Notes under the pieces: model-generated | What the model was told of the DNA's origin: nothing | The model's database searches: none | Seen by the model: the letters and a program-made list of their open reading frames with translations, nothing else | Made by a program: the position numbers and the translations under genes | Origin: Bathynomus jamesi | Lineage: Eukaryota; Arthropoda; Malacostraca; Isopoda; Cirolanidae | Assembly (NCBI GenBank): GCA_023014485.1 | Contig: JAJOZX010000876.1 | Location: 122,501 to 186,500 of the forward strand | Reading direction: 5' to 3' | Length of the DNA stretch: 64,000 nucleotides | Part shown: piece after piece, positions 31,777-42,457 of the stretch | Numbering within the stretch: position 1 is the stretch's first letter | Layout: every line of letters starts with the position of its first letter

Positions 31777-32868
31777 TTTTCGTAAACCCTAGAAATAGTT
31801 GCGCAGGTGATTTGACGTTGATGAAATATGAAATTAACAAAGAAGAAAGTAATTATCTTCAACGGGAGAATAATTACTGCTCGTTAATAGCTTTAATTGG
31901 GAATTGTGAGGGGGATGGAATTACCAATATTCATTTTATTAACCTTTTAACAAAACATGCACAACAAGCATATACTATATTATATCTATATATATATATG
32001 TGTGTGTGTGTGGTGTGTGTGTGTGTGTGTGTGTGTGATCCAGCCAGTCACCTATTTTTACTCTTTCTGTTCCAAAATTGAATCGAATTATCGAGACGTT
32101 GCCTTATGCTAGTCGACTTATTGTTACACATTTCGCTCGTTTGAATTTATACGTTAAGATTAGCCGTTTGCTCTTACGTAGCACGGACCAACGGTAACGA
32201 TAACAAATAACAATATTTACAAAAAGAAAAGGAGTTTTTATATTTAAAAACGTATTTCACGACCAAATTTATTACACGAAACGAAATTAAAATTAATATA
32301 AAGTTAAAATTTATCCTTTATTTACAAAATGTAGGTTTTGACAAAGTGAAATTCAAAGGGAAGGCAATTACGTATGGTACAAATTCAGCAATCTCGGATC
32401 AACAAAATCATAATGGACTCAATCGTAAAAAGGCGAGGAATGGCACTAGATAAATTGAAGCCATATTTGGAAAATGCAGATTTACGATATACGGAATCAG
32501 GAACCTTCTCTATCTATCGAGATACGTAGTTTATTATTTTCTTCAGTTATATTTAATACTCAATTGAAAGAACTTGAAATATATACAAAATATTCGCTTC
32601 AAAAACAAAACCCATTTCATAAATTCTTAAGCTAAGTTTGTGATTGGGTGGCAGGTGGTGATACGTGGCAGGTTATGGTGGAAGAATAAAGGTAGATTAG
32701 AAGGTAACTCTCTCCTTCATCAAGTAGCACATGTGAATAAAAATGCTGCATAAGGCCGACTGCACGTTAATCCTGATTTTTTGTTCAAGAAATTATAGAT
32801 ATAAAAACAATAATACCAAAAATAATAATAATGAGGGTTGACAAAAGTAAATAGACACCTTCGGTTTT

Positions 32869-32905
<37 letters not shown>
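29556..32905. other. No gene seen; intergenic DNA
   Basis: (TA)n at 30072-30100, (AAT)n, (GT)n at 30791-30825, (TA)n at 31735-31771, TA/GT at 31986-32037 and (TA)n at 32872-32904. ORFs of 96 and 115 codons at 30945-31357 overlap in two frames and show no domain. CCTAACCTAACC words near 30185 are too short to be telomeric. Confidence 0.5.
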
Positions 32906-32908
<3 letters not shown>

Positions 32909-33121
32909 GGTGAACCAAAAGTAGGTGGACAGTAGGTTGAATACGGTTTGTGTTATATTATATTATAACTATGGTGTTCATTATAACTATGGTGTTTGTG
33001 TTATATTATATTAAATATTATAACTAAATTTATTAAATTTTATTTTGTATTATAGTATACAAAAAATTAAATATGTATTCTCAAATAAACGTTATCATTA
33101 CTGTCCACCTACATTTGGTTC

Positions 33122-33127
<6 letters not shown>
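32906..33127 (+). mobile_element. 222-bp MITE, copy 1
   Basis: The ends GGTGAACCAAAAGTAGGTGG plus ACAGTA and the inverted GGTGAACCAAATGTAGGTGG plus ACAGTA are separated by an AT-rich core. TA-rich DNA lies on both sides. The whole unit recurs in reverse orientation at 46847-47072, so both boundaries are well defined. No coding sequence. Confidence 0.9.

Positions 33128-33171
<44 letters not shown>
33128..33171. repeat. (TA)n between two elements
   Basis: About 38 bases of TA plus CACACA separate the 222-bp MITE from the next mariner derivative. Confidence 0.9.
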
Positions 33172-33173
<2 letters not shown>

Positions 33174-33825
33174 GGGTGTTTCAGGGGAAAGGTCAATACT
33201 TCGGGAGTGATAGTATCGGTCATTGTGAGAAAAAAGTTCATATGAACATGTGTCTAATTCTGAATGGTTACGGAGATAGAGCTGTTTGAATCTACAAATG
33301 CAAAAGCATTGTTAATGGTAATCAGGAAAGAGAAACCAATTACTGTTTCTAACATTTAATGTTTAAAAATTGGCATTTTGAATGGTATCAGATACAGAAA
33401 TGACAAATTTGTTACAGTTTACAATACGTTTTTGAAAATCCCACCGTCAACCTCAATGCACTTTACAACTCGTGTGCGAAGATCGCGTGTTGTTCGTCTG
33501 AGTTGATCTTGACGTTCCTTTATGCGGGCAGCAGCATCCAAAATGCGCGCGAGCAATTCGTCTCGTGTATCCACCTTTCTTTTGTAAACTTGACTTTACA
33601 TCCACCCCCATAAACAATAAATAATCTAACGGAGAGAGGTCTGGAGACCTTGGTGGCCATTGAATGGGACCACCGCGGGGGAAGGAAGAGCTGCGCGCGC
33701 ATCAGATTCAAACAGCTCTATCTCCGTAACCATTCAGAATCAGACACATGTTCATATGAACTTTTTTTACAATGACCAATACTATCACCTCCCGAAGTAT
33801 TGACCTTTCCTTCTGAAACACCCTG
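33172..33825 (-). mobile_element. Mariner-derived element, 654 bp, with 120-base TIRs
   Basis: Inverted ends of about 120 bases start CAGGGTGTTTCAGGGGAAAG (right end: CAGGGTGTTTCAGAAGGAAA), share ATGAACATGTGTCT and ATGGTTACGGAGATAGAGCT, and are flanked by TA. Between them, minus-strand pieces read WPPRSPDLSPLDYL, DELLARI-like, and CIEVDGGIFEN-like residues: the C-terminal end of a mariner-type transposase in several frames. The N-terminal and central coding parts are gone. Confidence 0.85.
33420..33690 (-). pseudogene. C-terminal transposase remnant in the 654-bp element
   Basis: From 33690 leftward: FLPPRWSHSMATKVSRPLSV in one frame encodes, when read in the shifted frame, PIQWPPRSPDLSPLDYLLF, the block around the third catalytic Asp. 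Further on are a run of hydrophilic residues and a terminus near 33430 (VDGGIFEN-like). At least two frameshifts are needed. It is useful only to assign the family. Confidence 0.6.
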
Positions 33826-33926
33826 TATATATACACTTGACCAAACGTGTTGTATCACTTTATAATTGCTTGGAATGAAAGAGGTATTAACAGAAATTAC
33901 ATATAACATCACTTATATATTATGAG

Positions 33927-34713
33927 CAGTGGTGGGCACCGTTAACCAAAAAGTTAACTTCGATAACGATAATCCGTTAACACCAATTTTTAACTCCGAT
34001 AACGATAATCCGATAATTTTACTACAAAGTTAACGGAAGTTAACGATAATCCGTTAACGATAACTATTTCTTTACTAACATTTAAAAAAATCAGGAAAAA
34101 AGCTTTAAAACCCATAGAAATGTTTATTTATGCAAATCCAACAATAAATAGGTATTTAACTGTATTTTTATAAAGTTTTGCAACTTTTTTGCTTAATAAC
34201 TTTTTTTTATTTTTAATAAAAAATGTACTGATTACATGTTTTGAAACCCTTGTAACCACTAACCATTACTAAATTTTAATTTACCAGAGAATTATTATGG
34301 CGGGAACTGAAAGGTAAAATTAAATTTTAGGCACATTTATTAAAGACTATGACACAATGTGCTGGTTGCCCTTCAGAAAGACTAACTTCTCAAAGTTAGG
34401 CCCAACTGCCAGTCTTGACCTCTTGGGCCTCAGGATGTCCTTGCCGAGAGAGAAGAGCCGTTCCACTGCGGCAGAGGACGGAATTGGCAGACTGAAGTTA
34501 TGCGGTTTGAATTCATTCGCGGCGGTGATCTTCCGTGAATGACTCCTCGCAGTTAACGTGTTACGGACTTTATTAACAGACTAAATATCGAGTTATCGGA
34601 AGTTAACTGGTCCGATAACGATAAATGGAAATTAACTTCCGTTAATAGTCCGTTAAAAAAGTTAACTTCGTTAATTAACTGTTATCGGATTAACGCTTTA
34701 GTGCCCAACACTG
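33927..34713 (-). mobile_element. hAT derivative, 787 bp, with perfect 8-bp target duplication
   Basis: The ends CAGTGGTGGGCAC and GTGCCCAACACTG are inverted repeats with one mismatch, and ATTATGAG flanks both sides exactly (33919-33926 and 34714-34721). Subterminal regions are packed with GTTAACTT, CCGTTAAC and CGATAACGATAA words on both ends. The size is far below an autonomous hAT (2.5-4 kb), and only the last part of the transposase gene remains. Confidence 0.95.
34347..34560 (-). pseudogene. hAT transposase C-terminal (hATC dimerisation) segment
   Basis: An open minus-strand frame without a start codon encodes SLPIPSSAAVERLFSLGKDI, then LRPKRSRL and PNFEKLVFLKGNQ, and ends at a TAG (34347-34349). 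The S-S-A-A-V-E-R-L-F-S-x-G motif is the hallmark of the hATC dimerisation region in hAT transposases. The upstream part of the gene is deleted, so no transposase is made. No stop interrupts the segment, which suggests a fairly recent deletion derivative. Confidence 0.85.
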
Positions 34714-34721
34714 ATTATGAG

Positions 34722-36183
34722 TAATGATCATGAATTTAATAACACTTGTTAAGATTTGTGAACTTCCTCGGGAAGATTTTGTGTAATTCTTATTTGTGAC
34801 ATTAGTTTTAATACACGAAACTTTTTCAATTCTTGCAGTTTCTTTATAAGAATATTTAATTTACGAAGTGATATCAAAGTTACTACAGTAACAGCACATT
34901 ATTACTCACAAGCAGCAAACGGGTTTCACTCGACTTTATCTGACAAAATTGAAAAGTTTGAGAATGATGGAACTCTTTTGGCCAAAATTGTTTATGTCGT
35001 AATTACTTTTTCTGATGCTTTCTTGCGAAGTCTATGTAGAGGAAAAGGGAAGACGCTTTATAAATATAAATTTAACGTCATTTAAACCTCCCCGACAGTG
35101 ACGTGAATCAAGGTACAAAATAAGATAGATAGATTCTAAGGTGACGCAACTCTTTTGGCGAAGTTTATATATATACACAGTGCTCTACTAGCATATATAC
35201 AATACCTTATTAATAGTTAAACAGAAGCCACGACGAATACATATATGTAATTTTAAGTTCTTTCGAAATGGTTTCACTCGAGTTGATTCATTATTGAAGC
35301 CGTGTGAAAATTATAATTCATTAATTAAGGAGTCCCACTACATCAGTTTCAATTTGGCTTCGAGAAAATGGTGTCTGCACGAAGCGAACGCTCACTGTTT
35401 ATAGTAATTAACAGTTCGACTTGCTGAATTGAACGAACCGCCTGCCTCTAATTATTATTTTAGGAGTTCATTACCAGAGTCAATGCGATTGACGGAGAAT
35501 GGAAATGACGCGGCTCAAATGCCACTTTGAGGCCGCGTCACTCCCCGCAATGTCTCCAGAAGCAAAGCCATTTCCTTAAAATACTTTACGGCTCAATATT
35601 ATTTACGAGGTAACGCTTCATAATGTCATAACGTCAAACGCACATCATGCCTAGTAACTCCAGAACCAAAATCGGCCATGGGTAGCCGAAAGCGGATATG
35701 ACGACGGGCGGGGCTGTAAATTTGAAGGTCGCAGTTCGAATACCGGATCGGACTTTGGGACTTCATATTTGAACGATTAAGGGGTTTTTCCCCACCCCCA
35801 CATCCCCACGCGTCTTCTTTGCGAGGTCGCCGTTCGATACCACATTAAAATGGATGCCCTCAGCGTAGTGGAGACTGTTTGCTACACTGCGGACACCACC
35901 TCAAACAACTAACTACAACGAACCTCAAACTACATATGCGTCACAGCGTCCTTTGACACCGACCGTTACGAGACAAGTTTTGACGTTACTTAGAACGACG
36001 TTTCGCTCTCTTTAGCCGTTAAACTCCTCGTCACTTTAACTTACGAAATTACATTTTTGGACACTGCTGGAAAGCGTTACAAACAAAACGGCGACAAAAC
36101 GTCATATCAGAGAAACGAACGTTCTATAATACTAAACCATTAACACTTTGACTGCATTGTACGCTATATATATATATATTTCA
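34722..36183. other. No gene seen
   Basis: Contains a stem-loop at 35505-35539 (GACGCGGC and TCAAA pairing with TTTGA and GGCCGCGTC, loop TGCCAC) and a tRNA-like B-box lookalike near 35733 (GCAGTTCGAATACC) in a TG/CG-rich patch. No ORF of note. Confidence 0.5.
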
Positions 36184-36530
36184 TGCGCCTCGGTGGTGTA
36201 GTAGTTAATATCGCTGACTACGGATCCCCCCGGCCTCGGGTTCGATTACCCAGCTGTTCATCCTTTTATACAAATAAAATTGGTTGGTAGATAAATGGGT
36301 ACCCTGGGTAGTCTTATGACAAAGACGCTGGTCTGCTGATGAAGAGGTTGTGAAATCGAATTCGGCCGGGCGAAGTCTTTTTAATTTTTGACCACCTAAT
36401 CGTGGTGGGTCGTAATTAAGAGTCCCCGTTAAGCTAAGGTAGGTCTAACTTGGAGGCAACAAACATGACCTTCGCCAGAATGAACCAACTCGGGCGTCGG
36501 GCGGAAGCAAAACCAAATTTACCAACCAAG

Positions 36531-36535
<5 letters not shown>
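36184..36535 (+). mobile_element. SINE-A copy 3
   Basis: Head 1 has GCGCCTCGGTGGTGTAGTAG and the B box GGGTTCGATTACCC. The linker contains CAGCTGTTCATCCTTTTATA. Head 2 reads GGGTACCCTGGGTAGTC and AAGACGCTGGTCTGCTGATG, followed by an extra 80-base segment (TTTTTAATTTTTGACCACC) not seen in copies 2 and 4. The tail reads AACATGACCTTCGCCAGAAT and GGGCGGAAGCAAAACCAAA. Bordered by (TA)n at both ends. Confidence 0.85.
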
Positions 36536-36566
<31 letters not shown>

Positions 36567-36872
36567 ACGTAGAGGGGAAATGAGAGAGAGATTAAAAGCG
36601 AGCAAATGGCATAACTTGACACGAAACTCGGCTCACGTATAACAGAAACCGCATTCCGGTTTCTTCAGTCACTATTACGAAAACGGTCAATTATTCATTA
36701 ATAATTAATTAAAGGGAAATACAGAACAGATTAGACGATACGTTTAATACGTGATGAACTAATTTGAATTTCCTTTATCAACTGCGCCAAACAAACACCA
36801 TTGGCAAACGAGAATTTAAATTACTGCATTAGAACCACTCAAAGTGAGTAACTCAACGGAAAATAAAGTACA

Positions 36873-36943
<71 letters not shown>

Positions 36944-37149
36944 TTGAACTAGAGTTGGAATTAAAGGAAAAAGTACAGGAAGAAAGACAACACCACCACC
37001 ACCAACAACAACACCAACAAAAATAAATCTGGAACAAGAACAGTAAAATCCGTGGATGAAATACAGGAATAAAAAATTCAAAAGTCAGAACTCGTTAAAA
37101 GAGCCAAAAAATATAAAAGAAGGAAAGAAATTATAATGGAATTATGAAG
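36536..37149. other. No gene; (TA)n at 36877-36940
   Basis: A TA array of about 64 bases sits in otherwise unrecognised sequence. The adjoining CAC/AAC-rich stretch near 36990 makes His/Gln-rich false frames. Confidence 0.6.
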
Positions 37150-37460
37150 TTCTGTCTCTATCTCCCTGTCTGTCTGTCTGTCTGTCTGTCTCCCTCTCCC
37201 TGTCTCTCTGTCTCTCTACCTCTCTCTGTCTGTCTGTCTGTCTCCTCTCCCTGTCTGTCTCTCTCCCTCTTCCTGTCTGTCTGTCTCTCTCTCTCCCTGT
37301 CTCTCTGTCTCTCTACCTCTCTCTGTCTGTCTGTCTCTCTCTCTGTCTGTCTGTCTGTCTGTCTCCTCTCCCTGTCTGTCTCTCTCCCTCTTCCTGTCTG
37401 TCTGTCTCCCTCTCCCTGTCTCTCTGTCTCTCTACCTCTCTCTGTCTGTCTGTCTCTCTC

Positions 37461-37491
<31 letters not shown>

Positions 37492-37680
37492 CCTCTCCCT
37501 GTCTGTCTCTCTCCCTCTTCCTGTCTGTCTGTCTGTCTCCTCTCCGTCTGTCTCTCTCCCTCTTCCTGTCTGTCTGTCTCTCTCCCTCTCTGTCTGTCTC
37601 TCTCCCTCTCCCTGTCTGTCTGTCTCTCTCCCTCTCCCTGTCTGTCTGTCTCTCTCCCTGTCTCTTTCTATATCTGTCTA
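37150..37680. repeat. CTGT/CTCT satellite-like array, 530 bp
   Basis: Long pure-pyrimidine-plus-G tract made of CTGT runs and CTCTCC blocks. A higher-order pattern recurs (CTCTACCTCTCTCTGTCTG, then CTCCTCTCCCTGTCTG, then CTCTCCCTCTTCCTGTC) about every 100-130 bases. It gives uninterrupted Cys/Leu/Ser/Val-rich and Arg/Glu-rich frames on opposite strands, which are not genes. Confidence 0.9.
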
Positions 37681-37947
37681 ACAAAATAATGGAGGGTTGT
37701 TTTCGTTCTGCGACGAACAGACATAGTGACGAAATTACTTAAGAAAAAAGACTAAGAAAAATTGAAACGCTCATTTTCATTAATTTCACGTTTCAGGCGT
37801 CCCTTTTAATACCTGAATTAATGCTATAGGAACGTTGAATTAATGTATCTTTCGTTATTTGTGTATCAACGGGTATATGTGCGTATGAATGTGTGTGTAG
37901 TATCTCTGCTGTGTAGCGAGAGAATGTATAACTAGTCTCACAAAGAG

Positions 37948-37995
<48 letters not shown>

Positions 37996-38372
37996 TAAAA
38001 ACGCGTCGGAAAATCGGTGTGAGAGGAGGGATTTTTATCGAATTACGCCCCAGGAATCGCCCCAGTCCAAGGCCGCAGATGAGGCATAGGGAGCACGTGG
38101 AGCATTTTATGAAGAAAAAATTGGCGAATTGAAACACTTCCATTTCGTATTACATAACAGAAATAAGGAGAAAGGCCGTGTGTGTATGTGCGTGTGTACG
38201 TGTGTGCGTGTGTTCTGATAAAAAAAAAAGTAAATGAACCTGAAACTGGATTAAAAAGATTTAACAAAAATGAATCCTCCCCCCCCCCCCCCCAAAAGTA
38301 GAAATCGAAAATACTTAATATAATACTAAAAAAATTAAAAATATTAAAATAAAATAACTAAATAATAAATAA

Positions 38373-38416
<44 letters not shown>

Positions 38417-38477
38417 TAAAAGATGCTGAATTAAAATTAAATTAAAAAAATTGTGAACTTTTTTTATGTATATTTTT

Positions 38478-38526
<49 letters not shown>

Positions 38527-38656
38527 GTGGAATTTAATTTTAAAAAATTGAACTTTAGGTTCACTCGAAAAAAAAATTGTTCAAAACAAGTTTTTATGAA
38601 AACCAAAAATAAAATAATGACACATCCGTTCAATTACAAATATATATATATATATA
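37681..38656. other. No gene seen
   Basis: (GA)n at 37950-37992, a C run of about 15 bases at 38279-38293, (TA)n at 38378-38413 and (CT)n at 38480-38522. Nothing coding recognised. Confidence 0.55.
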
Positions 38657-39038
38657 AAGGGTGGCGCAAAAGTCAGGAGTCAAAAGGAGCCAGAGAGAAT
38701 GGATTTTTTTTTGTCTATGGCAGCCACTATTTTTAAACAAAAATGACTTTTCAGTTAAAAAATTTATAATTTATAATTTTTTAGTTAAAATTTTTTTTAT
38801 AATTTATGCAATGATGAGCCTTTGACAACCGACATTAGCGCTATCCACTCGAATTAACGTAAAAGTTAGTAGTCAAAGCGTCATCATTGGATAAATTTAA
38901 AATTTTTTAACTAAAAAATTATAAATTATAAATTTTTTTTAACTGAAAAAGTAATTTTCATTTAAAAATAGTGGCGGTTATAGAGCGTAAAAGATCCATT
39001 CTCTCTGCCTCCTTTGACTCCTGACTTTCGCGCTACTC

Positions 39039-39042
<4 letters not shown>
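38657..39042. mobile_element. MITE of about 385 bp with 150-base arms
   Basis: The left arm begins GGGTGGCGCAAAAGTCAGGA, and the inverted right arm contains GTAGCGCGAAAGTCAGGAGT. The arms stay similar through GCCACTATTTTTAAA, TTTTCAGTTAAA and TTATAATTTATAATTTTTTA. A core of about 90 bases around GACATTAGCGCTATCC is unpaired. (TA)n borders the left and (GT)n the right. Tc1/mariner-like termini; no coding sequence. Confidence 0.85.
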
Positions 39043-39083
<41 letters not shown>

Positions 39084-39492
39084 TAGTTGGAAAACACTTT
39101 CTTTTTTAAACTCCCAAAAGTGGCGAGTACTTCTAAGAATATTATTATCATTATTATTAATATGTTTTATTTCTATTTCTCGTCAACATGACTAAAACAG
39201 GTTAGGTATACCATTGTATAGAGTAATTATAATGCAGTAATGTAGTCCATTATTAAGAACTAAGTTTTAAGGCAAATAAAATATTTTATTTATGAACATG
39301 TAAAGAAACTCTTCTATTACTATTTAAAAAAATAAATAAATAAAAAATTTTAAGTGTTCACTCGTTCGGTCAAAATTCTCACTCATCACTGCACGGTGAG
39401 CGAGCGAGCGAGTGAGTGAGTAAGTTGAGACAAAATGGATCAACCGAAATCTTGTATCCATTTTTAAATGCCCACATTAAAAAAAAAGTAAG

Positions 39493-39535
<43 letters not shown>
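39043..39535. other. (GT)n, then no gene
   Basis: (GT)n at 39040-39081, unique AT-rich DNA, a GAGC/GAGT tetranucleotide run near 39400-39425 and (TA)n at 39496-39534. Confidence 0.6.
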
Positions 39536-39537
<2 letters not shown>

Positions 39538-39935
39538 AGGTGGCCCAAAAGTCAGTTTACCGAGGAAAATGTTTTCTCCTGATGATTATTCTAAACATTA
39601 TGACAATTTTTTTGCAGCAAAAAGCCAGCATGTCTTCAGGACCTTAAAGACTACATTTGTGGAGAATTCCAGCTCTTAAGCAATGATAAGGAACTATGTA
39701 AAGCAATTTGTCGGTCAACCGTTGACAGTTACAAGATGTGCATCGAACATGGACGACATTTTGAACAGTTATTGTAACCAGAACTATTCTATGGTTTGTA
39801 AATATGTTTCAGAAATTTTTTTTTCTTTGTTTTCTTATGTTTTGTAAATATATTTATGAAACAAGTTTTTTTCTTTGTAGTAAACTCACCTTAGGAGAAC
39901 ATTTTCTTCGATAAACTGACTTTTGGGACACCCGA
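39536..39935 (+). mobile_element. Deleted mariner-type element, 400 bp
   Basis: Ends CAAGGTGGCCCAAAAGTCAG plus TTTA and, reversed, TCGGGTGTCCCAAAAGTCAG plus TTTA, each next to TA. The plus strand encodes a transposase terminus just before the right end: KELCKAICRSTVDSYKMCIE, then HGRRHFEQLL and a stop. The pattern C-R-S-x-x-x-S-Y-x-x-C-I-E-x-x-G-x-H-F is typical of the C-terminus of mariner-like transposases. Everything upstream is lost. Confidence 0.85.
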
Positions 39936-39945
39936 TATATATATA

Positions 39946-40104
39946 ATGGTTATCATATCTGACCGGCAATCGGAAGATCCCGGTTCGATTCCCGGGTTTA
40001 CCTCATTTTTTCATTTGTTTCGTTCTCTCTCTCTCATCTTGCGCGGAATATTCTCCTATACAAGCGTCGTTCTTTACGTTAATTATACTGCGTGTTTGCA
40101 GTTA

Positions 40105-40108
<4 letters not shown>
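39946..40108 (+). mobile_element. SINE-B copy 1
   Basis: The tRNA-like part reads ATGGTTATCATATCTGACCG, then GCAATCGGAAGATCC and the B box GGTTCGATTCCCGGG. The body contains CATTTGTTTCGTTCTCTCTC and TCCTATACAAGCGTCGTTCT. The 5' A-box side is cut off by (TA)n. It matches the palindromic pair at 47125-47390. Confidence 0.8.
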
Positions 40109-40150
<42 letters not shown>

Positions 40151-41094
40151 GCGAACATAATGCAGTCTCTTCGGATCCAAATCCAAACTTCTTTTTTGAC
40201 AACATGAATCGAGCTCAAATCCAGTGGAAGATAAAAATATTGAGGAAATTAAATATATAATTTTCTTTAAATTATTTGTGTCGATAACCCAGTAGCCAAT
40301 CCTGTCTAATTAGACTTCTTAAATCTTTGCAATAGTTCCATGCGAGGAACTTGTTTATGTTTCCTGTTGAACTTTGTACAGTAACTAACTGAAAATACTG
40401 ACAGAGAAATACGTACGTAATTGCTGTTATTTTGAATATCTGATGGCGTCGTGTATTATATACACTTTCCCTGATCCATTTTTTTTTCTATTTTACATGG
40501 CATACTTTTCCCGGACCTCCGGAGATGGCACACCTTTTCTCTAATCCCCATTTTGCTTCTCAGTCAATCCACCTCACCGAAACGCCTGATCAATGCACTA
40601 TTTTACTCCTTTTCGGGGTCTAATTAGAGGCAGAAAGTCACCCATAAATAACTTGAGATGAAGCCACACTTTCAATAAAAGTAAAGAAAAATGGAAGAAA
40701 ATTTTTTAGACCAAGTGTTCCCCAGAAACCTCACTAACGTCCTATTAAAATTCAGCATTTTCAGACTTTTCTTTTTTTTAATTAAATACAAAAATGTTTT
40801 TTAAAAATTATTTTTGTTAGATACATTTATTTATAAATTTTTTTTTTTTTTTTTTTTTTAACCTCGTGTTCAAAAGTGCGCGAAATAATTTTTTAAAAAT
40901 TTTCGTGGCTTCTCATTTCTTATCTTTATTTTTCACCTACTTATCTGAATTTTCTTTAATCAAGTTCTCCATCAGTTTTTGGATACATGTTTCCTGCAAT
41001 GTTGAAAATTTTTTTTGTTTCAATCTTTTTTTTAATTTTTACATTAGCAGGATTTTAGTTATTTCTGCATGCAGTTTTCTCACGTTTTACGTGC

Positions 41095-41146
<52 letters not shown>
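40109..41146. other. No gene seen
   Basis: (TA)n at 40110-40148, T-rich DNA with poly(T) of about 20 bases near 40840, (TA)n at 41099-41141. The 180-codon frame that starts at 40866 is T-rich noise that runs into the mariner gene downstream. Confidence 0.55.
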
Positions 41147-41148
<2 letters not shown>

Positions 41149-42314
41149 GGGTGTCCCATAAGTCCGGCATCATAGGAGAAATTCATATTTTTCTATTTCT
41201 ACAAACCATAATTCATATTTTTCTCTTTCTACAGGCCATAATGTCTGTGAGCAAGGAAAAACGAATCCAGATAATTCTACTCATAGGAAATCGCAGTCAA
41301 AGAGAGGCCGCTGCTGAATTTAACAGACTGTATCCAGACCGCGAGCCAATAACACAGAGTTGTGTTAGCAGACTTGTTGCAAAGTTTAAGGAAACAGGAT
41401 CCATATGAGATAAACCACGCAGTGGACCTTCAAGGAGGTCCACTGACGATGATACAGCGACTGCTATCCTGGCTCATTTTAACAGAAGTCCCAATAAGTC
41501 TCTTCGGCGATTGTCCGCCGAGACAGGAGTGTCGAAAAGTAGCATCCATCGCATTCTTTAGGCTCACAAATGGCATCCATATAAACTTCAGATCCTACAG
41601 AAATTAAGCGAAGATGATCCCGACCGGCGGATGGAATTTTGTGAATGGGCTACGGAACAATATGCTCGGGATGCCAATTTCCCGTCCACCATTCTGTTCA
41701 GTGACGAGGCTGTTTTTATGGAAATGGTGAGGTAAATCGACAGAACACCCACTACTGGTCTCAAAACAACCCTCACTGGTATACCTCTTCAAAGGAACAA
41801 GGTGCATCTCGGGTGATGGTATGGTGTGGCATTTGGAAGGATCGCATCATAGGCCCCCTCTTTTTCGATGAACATGTCACTGGAGGCACCTACCTACGTA
41901 TGCTCAAGGAAGAAGCATTTCTCCGTGTCTTGAACGAAGAAGGAAATTTCCCAACATGGTTCCAGCAAGACGGCGCTCCTGCACATTACAGTGGATAGGA
42001 CGTCGAGGGCCTGTGGAATGGCCAGTTAGAAGCCGGATCTCACGCCACTAGATTTTTATCTCTGGGGCCACTTGAAAGCGCTGGTATACGCAGAGAAAAT
42101 TAGGAGTGTTGAACATTTGCGGCAGCGCATTATTGGGGCATGTAACACCATTACTCCTGACATCATTCACCGTGCGCTTGCTGACTGGGTATCACGTCTG
42201 AATTTGTGTATTGAAAACAATGGTGGACATATTGAGCACGTTCTGTAAATAAAAGCTTTTGTTTTGCCTTTTTTTATTATTTTTCCTATGATGCCGGACT
42301 TATGGGATACCCTG
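41147..42314 (+). mobile_element. Mariner-like element, 1.17 kb
   Basis: Terminal inverted repeats CAGGGTGTCCCATAAGTCCG plus GCATCATAGGA and (right, inverted) CAGGGTATCCCATAAGTCCG plus GCATCATAGGA. The right end is followed by TA; the left is in a CA run that adjoins (TA)n. One transposase gene fills the interior. A 30-base tandem duplication (ATTCATATTTTTCTMTTTCT plus ten bases) lies at 41181-41240, directly before the start codon. Confidence 0.9.
41241..42248 (+). pseudogene. Mariner-like transposase, four to five defects
   Basis: The start codon at 41241 gives MSVSKEKRIQIILLIGNRSQ, the first helix-turn-helix. An in-frame TGA follows LVAKFKETGSI at about 41406. The second helix-turn-helix (SLRRLSAETGVSKSSIHRIL) ends in a TAG. 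Then come DPDRRMEFCEWA, ILFSDEAVF (first Asp) and, after a shift, VMVWCGIW and WFQQDGAPAHYS (second Asp). About 40 bases are missing before WIGRRGPVEWP, and a 1-base loss breaks SPDLTPLDFYLWGHL (third Asp). The C-terminus is CIENNGGHIEHVL. The catalytic triad positions all survive, but the gene is dead. Confidence 0.85.
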
Positions 42315-42457
42315 TATAAAACTATGGTATTTGTCATTTACCATTACTTATTCGGACTATAGTGGATTTAATTTTCCCAGAAGAGTTCCTTGTTCCATGC
42401 ATGGTCTGTGTTTAACATATAAGTTTCTCAGGGGACCATTCTGAGTTTGTGTATATA

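Noticed and set aside
35690..35760. B-box lookalike GCAGTTCGAATACC
   Set aside because: No A box at the proper distance and no pairing arms.
36184..36255. tRNA gene
   Set aside because: The A and B boxes are those of the SINE-A head; the same head recurs at 6567 and 46297 with the SINE body attached.
37144..37689. 181-codon ORF
   Set aside because: Entirely the CTGT/CTCT simple-repeat array.
40866..41408. 180-codon ORF
   Set aside because: The first part is poly-T-rich noise and (TA)n; only the last 55 codons belong to the mariner transposase annotated from 41241.
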